DNA of 64,000 bases, taken from contig JALJCQ010000029.1 in NCBI GenBank assembly GCA_023091665.1, positions 124,001-188,000 on the forward strand, given 5' to 3'. Within the stretch, counting starts at the first letter, position 1, and each line of letters starts with the position of its first letter. The stretch comes from Pythium myriotylum. Lineage: Eukaryota > Oomycota > Peronosporomycetes > Pythiales > Pythiaceae. Below the pieces are notes generated by a model that was given only the letters and a program-made list of their open reading frames with translations, was not told where the DNA came from and searched no databases. A program made the translations under genes and the position numbers. Of the stretch, positions 29,084 to 38,039 are shown piece after piece.

Positions 29084-30394
29084 TTAGGCGTGTGGCGTGG
29101 CCACGGGCAGGAGTTCCGGGGCGCGCTTCTTCTCGGCCTCGTCCTTGGCCTTGATGGCCTTGCCGATCTTGGAGGCGAGCCACTGGCACGGGTACTCGAC
29201 GACGTGGTAGGAGACGGCGCTGAGCAGGAAGCAGAGCCCCCAGATGGCCCAGAAGCGGTCCCAGTACTTTTGGCGCGAGATCCACGGCGAGTAGACGATG
29301 AAGCTGTGGAGCAGGTACATCGAGTAGCTGATCTTGCCGGCGTAGCGCAGCAGCGACCACTCGAGCACGGACGCGATCACGCCCGGGAGCAGCAGCTCGC
29401 AGACGATGATGACCGAGATGTTGGAGGAGACGAAGCGGCCGCCCGGGATCTGCTTGATCGGGTTGTCGAAGACCCAGGAGAAGAGCAGCCCGTCGAAGAA
29501 GCAGCTGAAGAGCAGCGCGGCGCACCACATCTCGACGGCGCGTAGGATGGCCCAGCTCCACCAGCGGAAGACGAACTGGCGCTTGGCGATGAACTGCTCG
29601 GCCTTGGCGTAGAAGATGGCGGCCATGGAGCCGCAGAGGAAAGTCGGGAGGTGAGGACGGAAGGGCATGTGGTCACCGCGCGACCAGTAGAAGCCCGAGT
29701 AGGCGACAAGGTAGGCGAGCGGGATCATGGGCAGGATCCAGAGCTTGCGCAGCAGCAGGACCACGAGCACAAAGACCGGGATGAGGAAGTAGTACATGAT
29801 CTCGAGCGGCAGCGTCCAGAAGACGTGGTACCGGTAGTCAAACTGGAAGATGAGCACACGGCCGATGCTGTACTGGTCCGGGTGGTTGAAGACGAAGTAG
29901 AGCTGTCGCTGCTTGTCGGGCAGCGCCCAGATCACGAGCGCGATGACGAAGAAGAGCGGGTAGACGCGCAGGAAGCGGCGCACAAAGTAGTCGAGCAGCG
30001 CCCAGCCCCAGCGGCGCCAGTTGGCCTTTTGCTTGAGCAGGCCGCGCGCTTTCTTCTCGAAGATCATGGTGAGCAGGAACGCCGAGAGCACGAAGAAGAA
30101 GTCGACGGCCGGCTGGCCCACGGGCAGCCCCATGTAGTGGCCGTGCTGCACGACCACGAGCATGGCCGCGAGACCGCGCAGGCCGTCGAGGAAGAGGATC
30201 TTGCTGGCGGCGTTGGGCGTGGGCGTGGACGCGTTGGCGTTGGCGTTGGTGTCGGCGTGCTTGCTCTCGGTCGCGGCGGTGGCCGGCTCGGTCGGCGGCT
30301 CGACGGGCGCGAGCGGCGACTGGAGCATGACGAAGCTCTTGCGCGTGGCGTGCGAGGGCGTGAGCTCGACGTGCGTGGCGTCGGCGTCGGTCAT
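29084..30394 (-). CDS. Membrane acyltransferase-3 family protein (cluster copy 5)
   Basis: 436 residues. The N-terminal 60 residues are low-complexity (Pro/Glu/Ala, then ADTNANANASTPTPNAAS). The membrane part has R73-X10-H84 in FLDGLRGLAAMLVVVQH, FFVLSAFLLTMIFEK, RRFLRVYPLF, FWTLPLEIMYYFLIPV, RGDHMPFRPHLPTFLCGSMAA and WSLLRYAGKISYSMYLLH. Very high GC and strong codon bias suggest high expression or recent gene conversion. It belongs with copies 6, 7 and 8 (GxPVGQPAVDxFFVLSAF and YWSRGDHMP-type loops). It is divergent from copy 6 across about 1 kb. Confidence 0.92.
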   Translation of the reverse strand: MTDADATHVELTPSHATRKSFVMLQSPLAPVEPPTEPATAATESKHADTNANANASTPTPNAASKILFLDGLRGLAAMLVVVQHGHYMGLPVGQPAVDFFFVLSAFLLTMIFEKKARGLLKQKANWRRWGWALLDYFVRRFLRVYPLFFVIALVIWALPDKQRQLYFVFNHPDQYSIGRVLIFQFDYRYHVFWTLPLEIMYYFLIPVFVLVVLLLRKLWILPMIPLAYLVAYSGFYWSRGDHMPFRPHLPTFLCGSMAAIFYAKAEQFIAKRQFVFRWWSWAILRAVEMWCAALLFSCFFDGLLFSWVFDNPIKQIPGGRFVSSNISVIIVCELLLPGVIASVLEWSLLRYAGKISYSMYLLHSFIVYSPWISRQKYWDRFWAIWGLCFLLSAVSYHVVEYPCQWLASKIGKAIKAKDEAEKKRAPELLPVATPHA

Positions 30395-31380
30395 GGGGGA
30401 CGGAGAGAGGAGGAAGACAATGGGCGAATGGACGGAGCTGCTGGGGAGCTACGCGATAGAGAGAAGCAGAGAGAGGGAAGAGGACGATGCGTCGTAGCGA
30501 GGGGCCGAAGCGATTCCAGGTGGCGAGCGAGGAGGAGGAGGAGGAGACCTTCCGAAAGGCCGTGGGGCAAGTGAGCCGAGGCGCGACGGACTCAGACTCA
30601 GACTGACAGGCTCGCGACAGAAAGCTGTCACGATTGGGCGAGCGACTAAAAGTACTGGATTAGTCGGGACGGGGGTACTGAGAGAAGGTAGTTGTACCCA
30701 CAATGCGGCTGCGAGAGGGCAGCGCGAGGGGTAGGGATTCAGGATTCGAAAACCGTCCATTGTGGGCGCTGGCTAGTACCGTATCGTAAAGCAGTATGTT
30801 GACTCCTGGTTGGTTGATCCCAGGTGGAAATTCACCAAGCGCAAGAGGTGGCTGCCTCAATCTGTTTGTTGGATAGCCAACGCCAACGCGGGCGATGATA
30901 GTTTACGGCGAAACTTTCCAATTGTCTTTCTGGATGATCCACCATAGCAGACAGTTTGGTGTGCACTTTGGGGGGATCGGAAGCTTGGACCGCGTCCCAA
31001 TTCGACCAATCTCAACGACGTCGCATCGTCAGCACCAGTTTCCCGCCTTCGTCCCAGTCGCATAGTTGGGGAGCGCACAATTTGCGACTGGTTACAGCGA
31101 GGATTGCTTTTGGTGATCATGTACCCCATCGTCCAGTCGTGGGGTCCTCCCGTAAGTTACGTTTTAAATTACTTCTGCGGAACCAAATAAAAAAAAAACA
31201 CACGAGATTCAAGCAGACAACAACGCGACGAAAATCCCGTGGTGTCCCGTATCAAGACCAGATAGGTACACTCTCTCCCCTCAACGTGGGGGGAGAGCAC
31301 ACCGACGTCATCCCTGTGTTCTGTTCCCTCGTCGCCGCGATCCCTCAGTCCACGTTTTGCTCCAGAACCGTTCCAGAGCA
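30395..31380. other. Divergent promoter region between acyltransferase copies 5 and 6
   Basis: 986 bases between two starts pointing away from each other. It holds purine-rich (GA/GGA) runs at 30470-30560 on the copy 5 side and pyrimidine-rich text before the copy 6 start. No coding sequence is recognised. Confidence 0.5.
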
Positions 31381-32643
31381 ATGCTCCCGACCCAGCCCGC
31401 CGACGCGGACGAGAACCAGATCGAGCTCGCCAAGCTCATCCCGGGCGAGCCGCTCGTGGTGGTCGAGGCGCCGCCCAAGCGCGCGCCGCCGCCGCCCGCG
31501 CCCAACGCCGCCAGCAAGATCCTCTTCCTCGACGGCCTGCGCGGTCTCGCGGCCATGATGGTCGTCGTGCAGCACGTCGGGTACCTCGGCCTGCCCGTGG
31601 GGCAGCCGGCCGTGGATACGTTTTTTGTTCTCTCGGCGTTTCTGCTCACGATGATCTTTGAAAAAAAAGCGAGAACACTCTTGGAGCAGAACGCGTCGCG
31701 GCGCCGCTGGGGCTGGGCGCTCGCCGACTACTTCGTGCGCCGCTTTCTGCGCGTGTACCCGTTATTTGCTCTCGTCGCGATCTACCTCACCGTGTACTCG
31801 CCGGCGCAGAAAGAAAAACTGTTTTTTGTCCACTCGCCGACCGAATATAACGTGTTCCGCGTGCTCACGTTCGAGTTCCGGTTCCGGTACCACGTCTTCT
31901 GGACGCTGCCGCTCGAGATCACCTACTACTTTATCATCCCCGTGTACGTACTGGCAACATTAGCGCTCAAGAGATTCTGGTTTCTGCCCATGCCGCTGCT
32001 CGGCTACTACGTCGCCTACACGGGCTTCTACTGGACGCGAGGCGACCACATGCCGCTCAAGCCGCATCTCCCGACCTTCCTCTGCGGCTCCATGGCCGCC
32101 ATCGTCTACGCCAAGGCCGAGCAGTGCATCGCCAGGCGCCAGTTCGTCTTTAAATGGTACCACAAGCTGCTCGTGCGCGTCGTGGAGATGAGTGCGCTCG
32201 CCTTGCTCTGCAGCTGCGTCACCAACGCGCTGCTCTTCGACTGGGTCTTCAAGAACCCGATCCCGCAGACGCCCGGAGGGCGGTTCGTGTCCTCCAACGT
32301 CTCGGTCATCATCGTGAGCGAGATGCTCGTGCCCGGCGCCATCGCCTCGATCCTCGAGTGGTCGCTGCTGCGCTACGCTGGCAAGGTCTCGTTCTCCATG
32401 TACTTGCTCCACAGCTTTGTGATCTACTCGGACTGGGTCAAGGCCCAGGGCGGCTACAACAAGCTCGTCGCGGTCTGGGGGCTCGTCTTCCTGCTCAGCT
32501 CCGTGTCGTACTACCTCATCGAAGCTCCGTGCCAGCGGCTCGCAGCCAAGGTCGGCGCGGCCATCAAGAAGCGAGACGCGCTTGAGCAAGCCGCCGACCG
32601 CGACCGCAACGGACTGCCCACGCACCACGCGTCGGCGGCCTAA
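31381..32643 (+). CDS. Membrane acyltransferase-3 family protein (cluster copy 6)
   Basis: 420 residues from the ATG at 31381; the open frame extends a little further upstream but from a non-ATG codon. The key pair is R54-X10-H65 in FLDGLRGLAAMMVVVQH, with FFVLSAFLLTMIFEK, RRFLRVYPLF, FWTLPLEITYYFIIPV, RGDHMPLKPHLPTFLCGS and WSLLRYAGKVSFSMYLLHSF. Shares YSPAQKEKLFFVH and IYSDWVKAQG with copies 7 and 8. Codon use is patchy: most of the gene is very GC-rich, but short blocks (31617-31690, 31757-31775, 31806-31850, 31930-31985) use A/T-ending codons in runs such as GTTTTTTGTT and GAAAAAAAAGCG. It is convergent with copy 7, with 61 bases between the stops. Confidence 0.92.
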   Translation: MLPTQPADADENQIELAKLIPGEPLVVVEAPPKRAPPPPAPNAASKILFLDGLRGLAAMMVVVQHVGYLGLPVGQPAVDTFFVLSAFLLTMIFEKKARTLLEQNASRRRWGWALADYFVRRFLRVYPLFALVAIYLTVYSPAQKEKLFFVHSPTEYNVFRVLTFEFRFRYHVFWTLPLEITYYFIIPVYVLATLALKRFWFLPMPLLGYYVAYTGFYWTRGDHMPLKPHLPTFLCGSMAAIVYAKAEQCIARRQFVFKWYHKLLVRVVEMSALALLCSCVTNALLFDWVFKNPIPQTPGGRFVSSNVSVIIVSEMLVPGAIASILEWSLLRYAGKVSFSMYLLHSFVIYSDWVKAQGGYNKLVAVWGLVFLLSSVSYYLIEAPCQRLAAKVGAAIKKRDALEQAADRDRNGLPTHHASAA

Positions 32644-32704
32644 CGCTACGACTAGTGGGATGGAATTTGGAATCAAAATAGATGACATGCATTTGGAAGA
32701 GGCC

Positions 32705-34078
32705 TCACTTGCACGGACTGAGCACGGGCAGCTTCTCGGCCTCGCGCAGGCGCTCGGCGGCGTCGCGCTCGCGGATCGCCTTGCCGATACGCGCGGCGAG
32801 CCACTGGCACGGGCACTCTACGAGCTGGTAGGAGAGCGTCGAGGCCAGGAAGACGAGCCCCCAGACGGCGACGAGCTTGTCGTAGAAGCCCTGAGCTCGG
32901 ACCCAATCCGAGTAAATGACGAAACTGTGGAGTAAGTACATGGAAAACGAGACCTTGCCGGCGTAACGAAGCAGAGACCACTCGAGTAAGGACGAGATCG
33001 CGCCAGGACGCAGCATCTCGCAGACGAGGATCACGGAAAGAGTGGCCGAGACGAAGTGGCCGCCGGGCGTCTGCGGGATCGGGTTCGTGAAGACCCAGTG
33101 GAAGAGAAGGCCTTCGAAGAACGTACTGCAGAGCAACGCGAGCGAGACCATCTCGATCGTACGGAGGATCAGCGTGTGGAACCAACGGAAGACGAACTGG
33201 TGTCGCTGGATCCACTGATCGAGTTTGGAGTAGACGATCGCAGCCATGGAGCCGCAGAGAAACGTCGGGAGATGCGGCTTGAGAGGCATGTGGTCGCCGC
33301 GAGGCCAGTACAAGCCCGAGTATATGACAAGATACGTCAGTGGCAGCATGGGGAGAAGCCAGAGCTTCTTGAGTTTGAGAATGAGCACGACGAAGACTGG
33401 GATGATGAAGTAATAAGAGATCTCCAACGGCAACGTCCAGAACACGTGGTACCGGAACTTGAATTCAAAGACGAGCACGCGAAAAACGTTGTACTCTTCG
33501 GGCTGGTGCACGAAGAACAGCTTCTCCTTTTGCGACGGCGAGTAGACCGTGAGGTAGATAGCGACGATCGCAAACAACGGGTACACACGCAGGAACCGCC
33601 GCACAAAGTAGTCGAGCAGCGCCAAGCCCCAGCGACGGTAGGAGGCGTTCTGTTCCATCAACGCCCTCGCTCTCTTTTCGAAGAGCAAGGTGAGCAAAAA
33701 CGCCGACAGCACGAAGAATGTGTCCACGGCTGGCTGCCCCACGGGCAAGCCCATGTACCCGACGTGCTGCACCACGACCATCATGGCTGCGAGCCCGCGT
33801 AAGCCATCGAGGAAGAGGATATTGCCCATGGGGCGTGGCGTTCTGGCGACTGAAAGATCTATGTGGTGAGAAGGCTTGATTGGCGTTTCTTGGAGATTCA
33901 TCTTGCAACCTATCGCGTCGTGATTCGCTGGCGACAAGTCGTGGTCCACAACGAGCAACTTGGGCAATTGTGTTGGATCTTCAGGTGTCGAATCGGTGCA
34001 TGCGTCCTCACTTTCGATCTCCACGATGGGTTCGGTGGATACCGCGCTTTGCTCGGTGGATGGCGTCGCCGCGAGCAT
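32705..34078 (-). CDS. Membrane acyltransferase-3 family protein (cluster copy 7)
   Basis: 457 residues, with the longest N-terminal extension of the family (86 residues, acidic then LLVVDHDLSPANHDAIGCKM). R94-X10-H105 in FLDGLRGLAAMMVVVQH, FFVLSAFLLTLLFEK, RRFLRVYPLF, FWTLPLEISYYFIIPV, RGDHMPLKPHLPTFLCGS and WSLLRYAGKVSFSMYLLHSF are present. The C-terminal half is nearly colinear with copy 6 (FVIYSDWV-AQG-Y-KLVAVWGLVFL), so the convergent pair 6/7 looks like an inverted duplicate. The start is the ATG at 34078; the two codons before it in the open frame are not ATG. Confidence 0.92.
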   Translation of the reverse strand: MLAATPSTEQSAVSTEPIVEIESEDACTDSTPEDPTQLPKLLVVDHDLSPANHDAIGCKMNLQETPIKPSHHIDLSVARTPRPMGNILFLDGLRGLAAMMVVVQHVGYMGLPVGQPAVDTFFVLSAFLLTLLFEKRARALMEQNASYRRWGLALLDYFVRRFLRVYPLFAIVAIYLTVYSPSQKEKLFFVHQPEEYNVFRVLVFEFKFRYHVFWTLPLEISYYFIIPVFVVLILKLKKLWLLPMLPLTYLVIYSGLYWPRGDHMPLKPHLPTFLCGSMAAIVYSKLDQWIQRHQFVFRWFHTLILRTIEMVSLALLCSTFFEGLLFHWVFTNPIPQTPGGHFVSATLSVILVCEMLRPGAISSLLEWSLLRYAGKVSFSMYLLHSFVIYSDWVRAQGFYDKLVAVWGLVFLASTLSYQLVECPCQWLAARIGKAIRERDAAERLREAEKLPVLSPCK

Positions 34079-34356
34079 CGTCACGGCGTGGAAAGAGCAC
34101 GCTCTGATTGAGGTCGGAAAGTGACCGAATCTCGACGGGACCCCTCTCAGGATCTTGAGGGGTCGTCACTGGCTTTACTCGTCATGGAAGGAGACGCGAA
34201 GTGCTCCGCTGTGCGTAGAACTGCCCAGGAAGAGCTCATGGTCGTGATGTGGCCAGAGGTCGACTCGCTATTTGTGCTGAGCCCCTATTTGTTGCAATTG
34301 TTATGGGTACATGATATCATATTTCAGAATTCAAAGGCTGTGTATGGCACGAGAAG

Positions 34357-35697
34357 CTACACGGTCTGGGGGTTGCTTGTGGGGCTGACTGTGGGCAGTG
34401 CCTGGCCGGCTCGAAGCCTTTCGGCGTCGTCTCTCGCGCGAATCACCTTACCGACGCGTCCAGCGAGCCACTGGCACGGGTACTCGACGAGGTGGTAGGA
34501 GATTGTGCTCAGCAGGGCAGTGAGGCCCCAGACAAGGAAGACGTTGTTGTAGAAGCTTTGATGGCGCACCCAGTCGGCGTAGATCACGAAGCTGTGGAGT
34601 AGGTACATCGAGAACGAAATCTTACCGGCGTAGCGCAGCAGTGACCACTCGAGCACCGATGAGAGAGCGCCGGGTAGAACCATCTCGCACAAGATGACAG
34701 TCGAGACATTGGACGAGACGAAACGACCGCCTGGGCCTGACGGGACCGGATTCTTGAAGACCCAGTCAAAGACCAGGCCACCGAACAGGCAGCTGCAAAA
34801 GAGCGAGAGCGCGATCATCTCGACAACCCGCACGAGTAGCTTGTGGTACCAACGGAAGACGAATTGACGCGACTGGATCCATTGATCAGCCTTGGCGTAA
34901 AAGATCGCGGCCATAGAGCCACAGGCAAAGGTTGGGAGATGCGGCTTGAGTGGCATGTGGTCGCCACGAGGCCAGTAGAAGCCCGTGTATGCCACGTAGT
35001 ACGCGAGAGGCACCATCGGGATAGCCCAGTACTTCTTGAGCGCCAGAATGGCTAGTACGAACACGGGGATGATGAAGTAGTAGGTGATCTCGAGTGGAAG
35101 CGTCCAGAACACGTGGTATCGCTGCCGGAACTCGAACGTCAACACTTTGAACACATTGTATTCCTCTGGATGGCGCACGTAGAAGAGCTTCTCTTTCTGC
35201 GCCGGCGGGTACACAGTCAAATACACCGCCACAATCGCGAATAGTGGGTACACACGAAGAAATCGGCGGACAAAGTAGTCAGCCAGCGCAAGGGCCCATC
35301 GCTTCTTGGATGCATTTTGCTCAAGCAGCGTTCTCGCTTTCTTCTCGAAGATCATCGTGAGCAAGAAAGCTGAGAGCACGAAAAACATGTCGACGGCTGG
35401 CTGACCCACGGGCAAGCCCAAGAATCCATTATGCTGGCAGATCACGAGGATAGCAGCGAGTCCACGAAGACCGTCAAGGAAGAGGATTTTCCCGGCGCCA
35501 GGATTCACTGGTTTCTTCTTGTACTTCTTGGTCTTCTTGTGGCTCGTCTTGTTGGAATCGTCACTGCTCACTAGGAGGACTTCGGTGTCTGCAACTGCAA
35601 GGGATGGCAGCCGCACAGCGTCATCCTTAGCGTCGACATCTTCGTCGTCTTCTGCTGCTTTCCTAGTGCGGTGCGACAACGGGGCGTCTTGAAGCAT
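34357..35697 (-). CDS. Membrane acyltransferase-3 family protein (cluster copy 8)
   Basis: 446 residues. The N-terminus is acidic then very Lys-rich (SHKKTKKYKKKP) just before the first helix, a strong inside-positive signal that orients the first membrane segment. R78-X10-H89 in FLDGLRGLAAILVICQH, FFVLSAFLLTMIFEK, RRFLRVYPLF, FWTLPLEITYYFIIPV, RGDHMPLKPHLPTFACGS and WSLLRYAGKISFSMYLLHSF are present. The loop before FVSSNVS is PVPSGPGG where the sisters have PIPQTPGG. It is a tandem neighbour of copy 7 on the same strand and closes the acyltransferase array. Confidence 0.92.
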   Translation of the reverse strand: MLQDAPLSHRTRKAAEDDEDVDAKDDAVRLPSLAVADTEVLLVSSDDSNKTSHKKTKKYKKKPVNPGAGKILFLDGLRGLAAILVICQHNGFLGLPVGQPAVDMFFVLSAFLLTMIFEKKARTLLEQNASKKRWALALADYFVRRFLRVYPLFAIVAVYLTVYPPAQKEKLFYVRHPEEYNVFKVLTFEFRQRYHVFWTLPLEITYYFIIPVFVLAILALKKYWAIPMVPLAYYVAYTGFYWPRGDHMPLKPHLPTFACGSMAAIFYAKADQWIQSRQFVFRWYHKLLVRVVEMIALSLFCSCLFGGLVFDWVFKNPVPSGPGGRFVSSNVSTVILCEMVLPGALSSVLEWSLLRYAGKISFSMYLLHSFVIYADWVRHQSFYNNVFLVWGLTALLSTISYHLVEYPCQWLAGRVGKVIRARDDAERLRAGQALPTVSPTSNPQTV

Positions 35698-36367
35698 GGA
35701 TGTCTACCCTTGGATCTTCCTGACAACTTGCCGAGTGGCGTGGTGTGGTCGCGAAAGGCCTCTTCGTTCACCTTGCTTTATTCCGGACCTGGGCACGCCA
35801 ACCGACGCTACCGTTGCGGTATCTTTAGCAGAGACCCTTCGTGCTGAAACGAACGGTGCCTCGTTTCAACTGAACCGTTTTGTCGCACGTGAAGACGGCG
35901 GAACACCCCCCACAGCAACCCAGATAAATAGCATGGTGCTTAGGAGTAACTCAATGCCCTGAGTCAGGCGGCACCAAGTACCCAAGCGAGCGATGGCACA
36001 GTTGAGCGGGTGACAGCAACTTTGCTCTCCTTCTCAGGCCAACCTCGCCCAGGAGCTCCGTGTGCCTTCGTTCGCCTTCGTGCGTGACTGCACATAGGGA
36101 GTTGCAGCAGACAAGGCTTTAGTGCCGTGGATGCTTGGATAATGGATGCCAATAGGTTATGGTTGCCCGATGGACTCACGTTGACTCTCCAAGAGTGATC
36201 TTTACGCCGGTTCAGGGTTCTTCTGTCCTGGGTCACGCCGGATACCCAAGTCGAACTTGGAAGAGAGATCTTCCATACTTTCCTCAAGGGAAGATGTGCA
36301 GCTTCCGTTTTCTCTCGCCGCTTGCTTCTGTCACTCTTCGATTGTCTCCGAGACTGCCATCCATGCC
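35698..36367. other. Divergent intergenic region, acyltransferase 8 / P450
   Basis: 670 bases between two divergent starts; should hold both promoters. No further feature recognised. Confidence 0.5.
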
Positions 36368-37933
36368 ATGGTCCTTAGCACATTCCAGAACCTCTTGATA
36401 GACCCCTCGGTCGCTGCATTGGCGGCTCTTGGCGTCATCATCCCGGGCTTGCTACTCGCTCTATCTCTTCGCTCCAAGCCTGTCAACTCGAATGGGAAGC
36501 AACCTCACTTGCTGTCGACTACACTTCCCATCTTGGGCAACTTGGTCGACGTTGCGCAGCATATCGACGACTTTCACGACTGGGTCTCCACACTCTGCGA
36601 AAAGTATCAGGGAGAGCCGTTCCGCATTGTTGTTCCTGGTCAGCCCCTCGACATGTACGTCTACACGCCTGAGGGCGTCGAGGAGTGCCTCAAGACCAAC
36701 TTCGGCCCCGTTCAGAAAGGACCCATCCAGCGCGAACTCTTGGAGGACTTCCTAGGCTCGGGCATCTTCGCTGTCGACGGCGCCAAGTGGGTCCACCAGC
36801 GAAAGACAGCGAGCAACTTGTTTACAACCCGCACACTGCGAGAGACCATGTCCACGAATATGCGTCGCTACGCCGTCGTGCTCGAGCGGATTTTGGCCAA
36901 GACCCGAGACTCAGGTGAAACCATCGATCTCTTTAAGCTCATGAACAAGTTCACGATCGAGGCATTCGCCAAGATGGCCTTCGGCATCAATATGGACACC
37001 CTAGAGCGCGATCATGATCACCCTTTCCAGAACGCCTTCGACAGTGTGCAGCGAATGCTCGTGCTCCGTTTTCTGCGTCCCATGTGGTTCTGGAAGCTGC
37101 AGAGAATGCTGAACGTTGGTGCCGAGCGCCAACTACGGGAAGACATCGCGGTTATCGATAGAACAGTGATCGACATCGTCGCACACTCGCTCGCTCGCCG
37201 CGCGTCTGGCGAGGCCATCAAAGGAGGTGACATCGTGTCGTTGTTCTTGGATCGCTTCGACGACTCAGTCGGAGAGGCCTTTGATCCAAAGTACTTGCGC
37301 GATATCGTCGTCAATTTCCTCATTGCCGGTCGAGATACGACGGCTCAGGCTATGAGCTGGTGCTTCTTCGAACTGAGCCAGCACCCAAATATTGTCTCCA
37401 AGGTTCGCGAGGAGCTTGCTCATGTGCTGCCCGATTTTGTGAGTGGCCGCCGCACTGAACCACCGACGGCCGAAGAAGTTCAGAGGCTCACGTACCTGGA
37501 CGCAACGCTCAAAGAGACGCTGCGCTTGCATCCTTCCGTTCCTGTACTCGTCAAGCACGTGGATGAAGACATCGTGTTCTCAGATGGGATGTTCGTGCCA
37601 GCTGGGACGTCAATATCAATTCCGACGTACGCCATGGCTCGACAAGAGTTCATCTGGGGACTTGACGCCAAGCAGTTCAAGCCCGAGCGGTGGATCGACC
37701 CAATTTCAGGCAGTCTCCGCACCGAGTCTGCGTTCAAGTTTGTCTCGTTCAATGCTGGTCCGCGGATCTGCCTCGGAATCAACTTGGCGATGCTAGAGAT
37801 GAAGATCGTCATGGCGAGTGTGCTTGCGAAATTTAACATCGAACTGGAGCCAGGTCAGAACGTCTCATACGAAACCTCGGCAACGCTGCCTGTGAAGGGA
37901 TCCATGTTAGTGCGAGTCATGATGAGTGCGTAG
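36368..37933 (+). CDS. Cytochrome P450, CYP86-clan type
   Basis: P450s of this clan commonly omega-hydroxylate fatty acids on the cytosolic face of the ER. The 521-residue protein starts at 36368 with a membrane anchor (ALAALGVIIPGLLLALSL). Hallmarks in order: helix C WVHQRKTASNLF, helix I AGRDTTAQAMSW, helix K ETLR in LKETLRLHPSVPVLVK, PERF-type FKPERW and the heme loop FNAGPRICLG with C468 as ligand. All are intact and the length is normal. Two frames of upstream sequence are open, but the ATG at 36368 directly precedes the anchor. It flanks the acyltransferase array. A role in making hydroxylated acyl chains for it is possible but speculative. Confidence 0.92.
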   Translation: MVLSTFQNLLIDPSVAALAALGVIIPGLLLALSLRSKPVNSNGKQPHLLSTTLPILGNLVDVAQHIDDFHDWVSTLCEKYQGEPFRIVVPGQPLDMYVYTPEGVEECLKTNFGPVQKGPIQRELLEDFLGSGIFAVDGAKWVHQRKTASNLFTTRTLRETMSTNMRRYAVVLERILAKTRDSGETIDLFKLMNKFTIEAFAKMAFGINMDTLERDHDHPFQNAFDSVQRMLVLRFLRPMWFWKLQRMLNVGAERQLREDIAVIDRTVIDIVAHSLARRASGEAIKGGDIVSLFLDRFDDSVGEAFDPKYLRDIVVNFLIAGRDTTAQAMSWCFFELSQHPNIVSKVREELAHVLPDFVSGRRTEPPTAEEVQRLTYLDATLKETLRLHPSVPVLVKHVDEDIVFSDGMFVPAGTSISIPTYAMARQEFIWGLDAKQFKPERWIDPISGSLRTESAFKFVSFNAGPRICLGINLAMLEMKIVMASVLAKFNIELEPGQNVSYETSATLPVKGSMLVRVMMSA

Positions 37934-38039
37934 GCGTTTCTTCACTTGGAACCTAAGGTAAGGTTTAACCAGCAAATACTAAACAGCCAGGGAGATAGGT
38001 ACATGATACATTTTTCATGGTTGAGTGCTGAAGTCGTGA

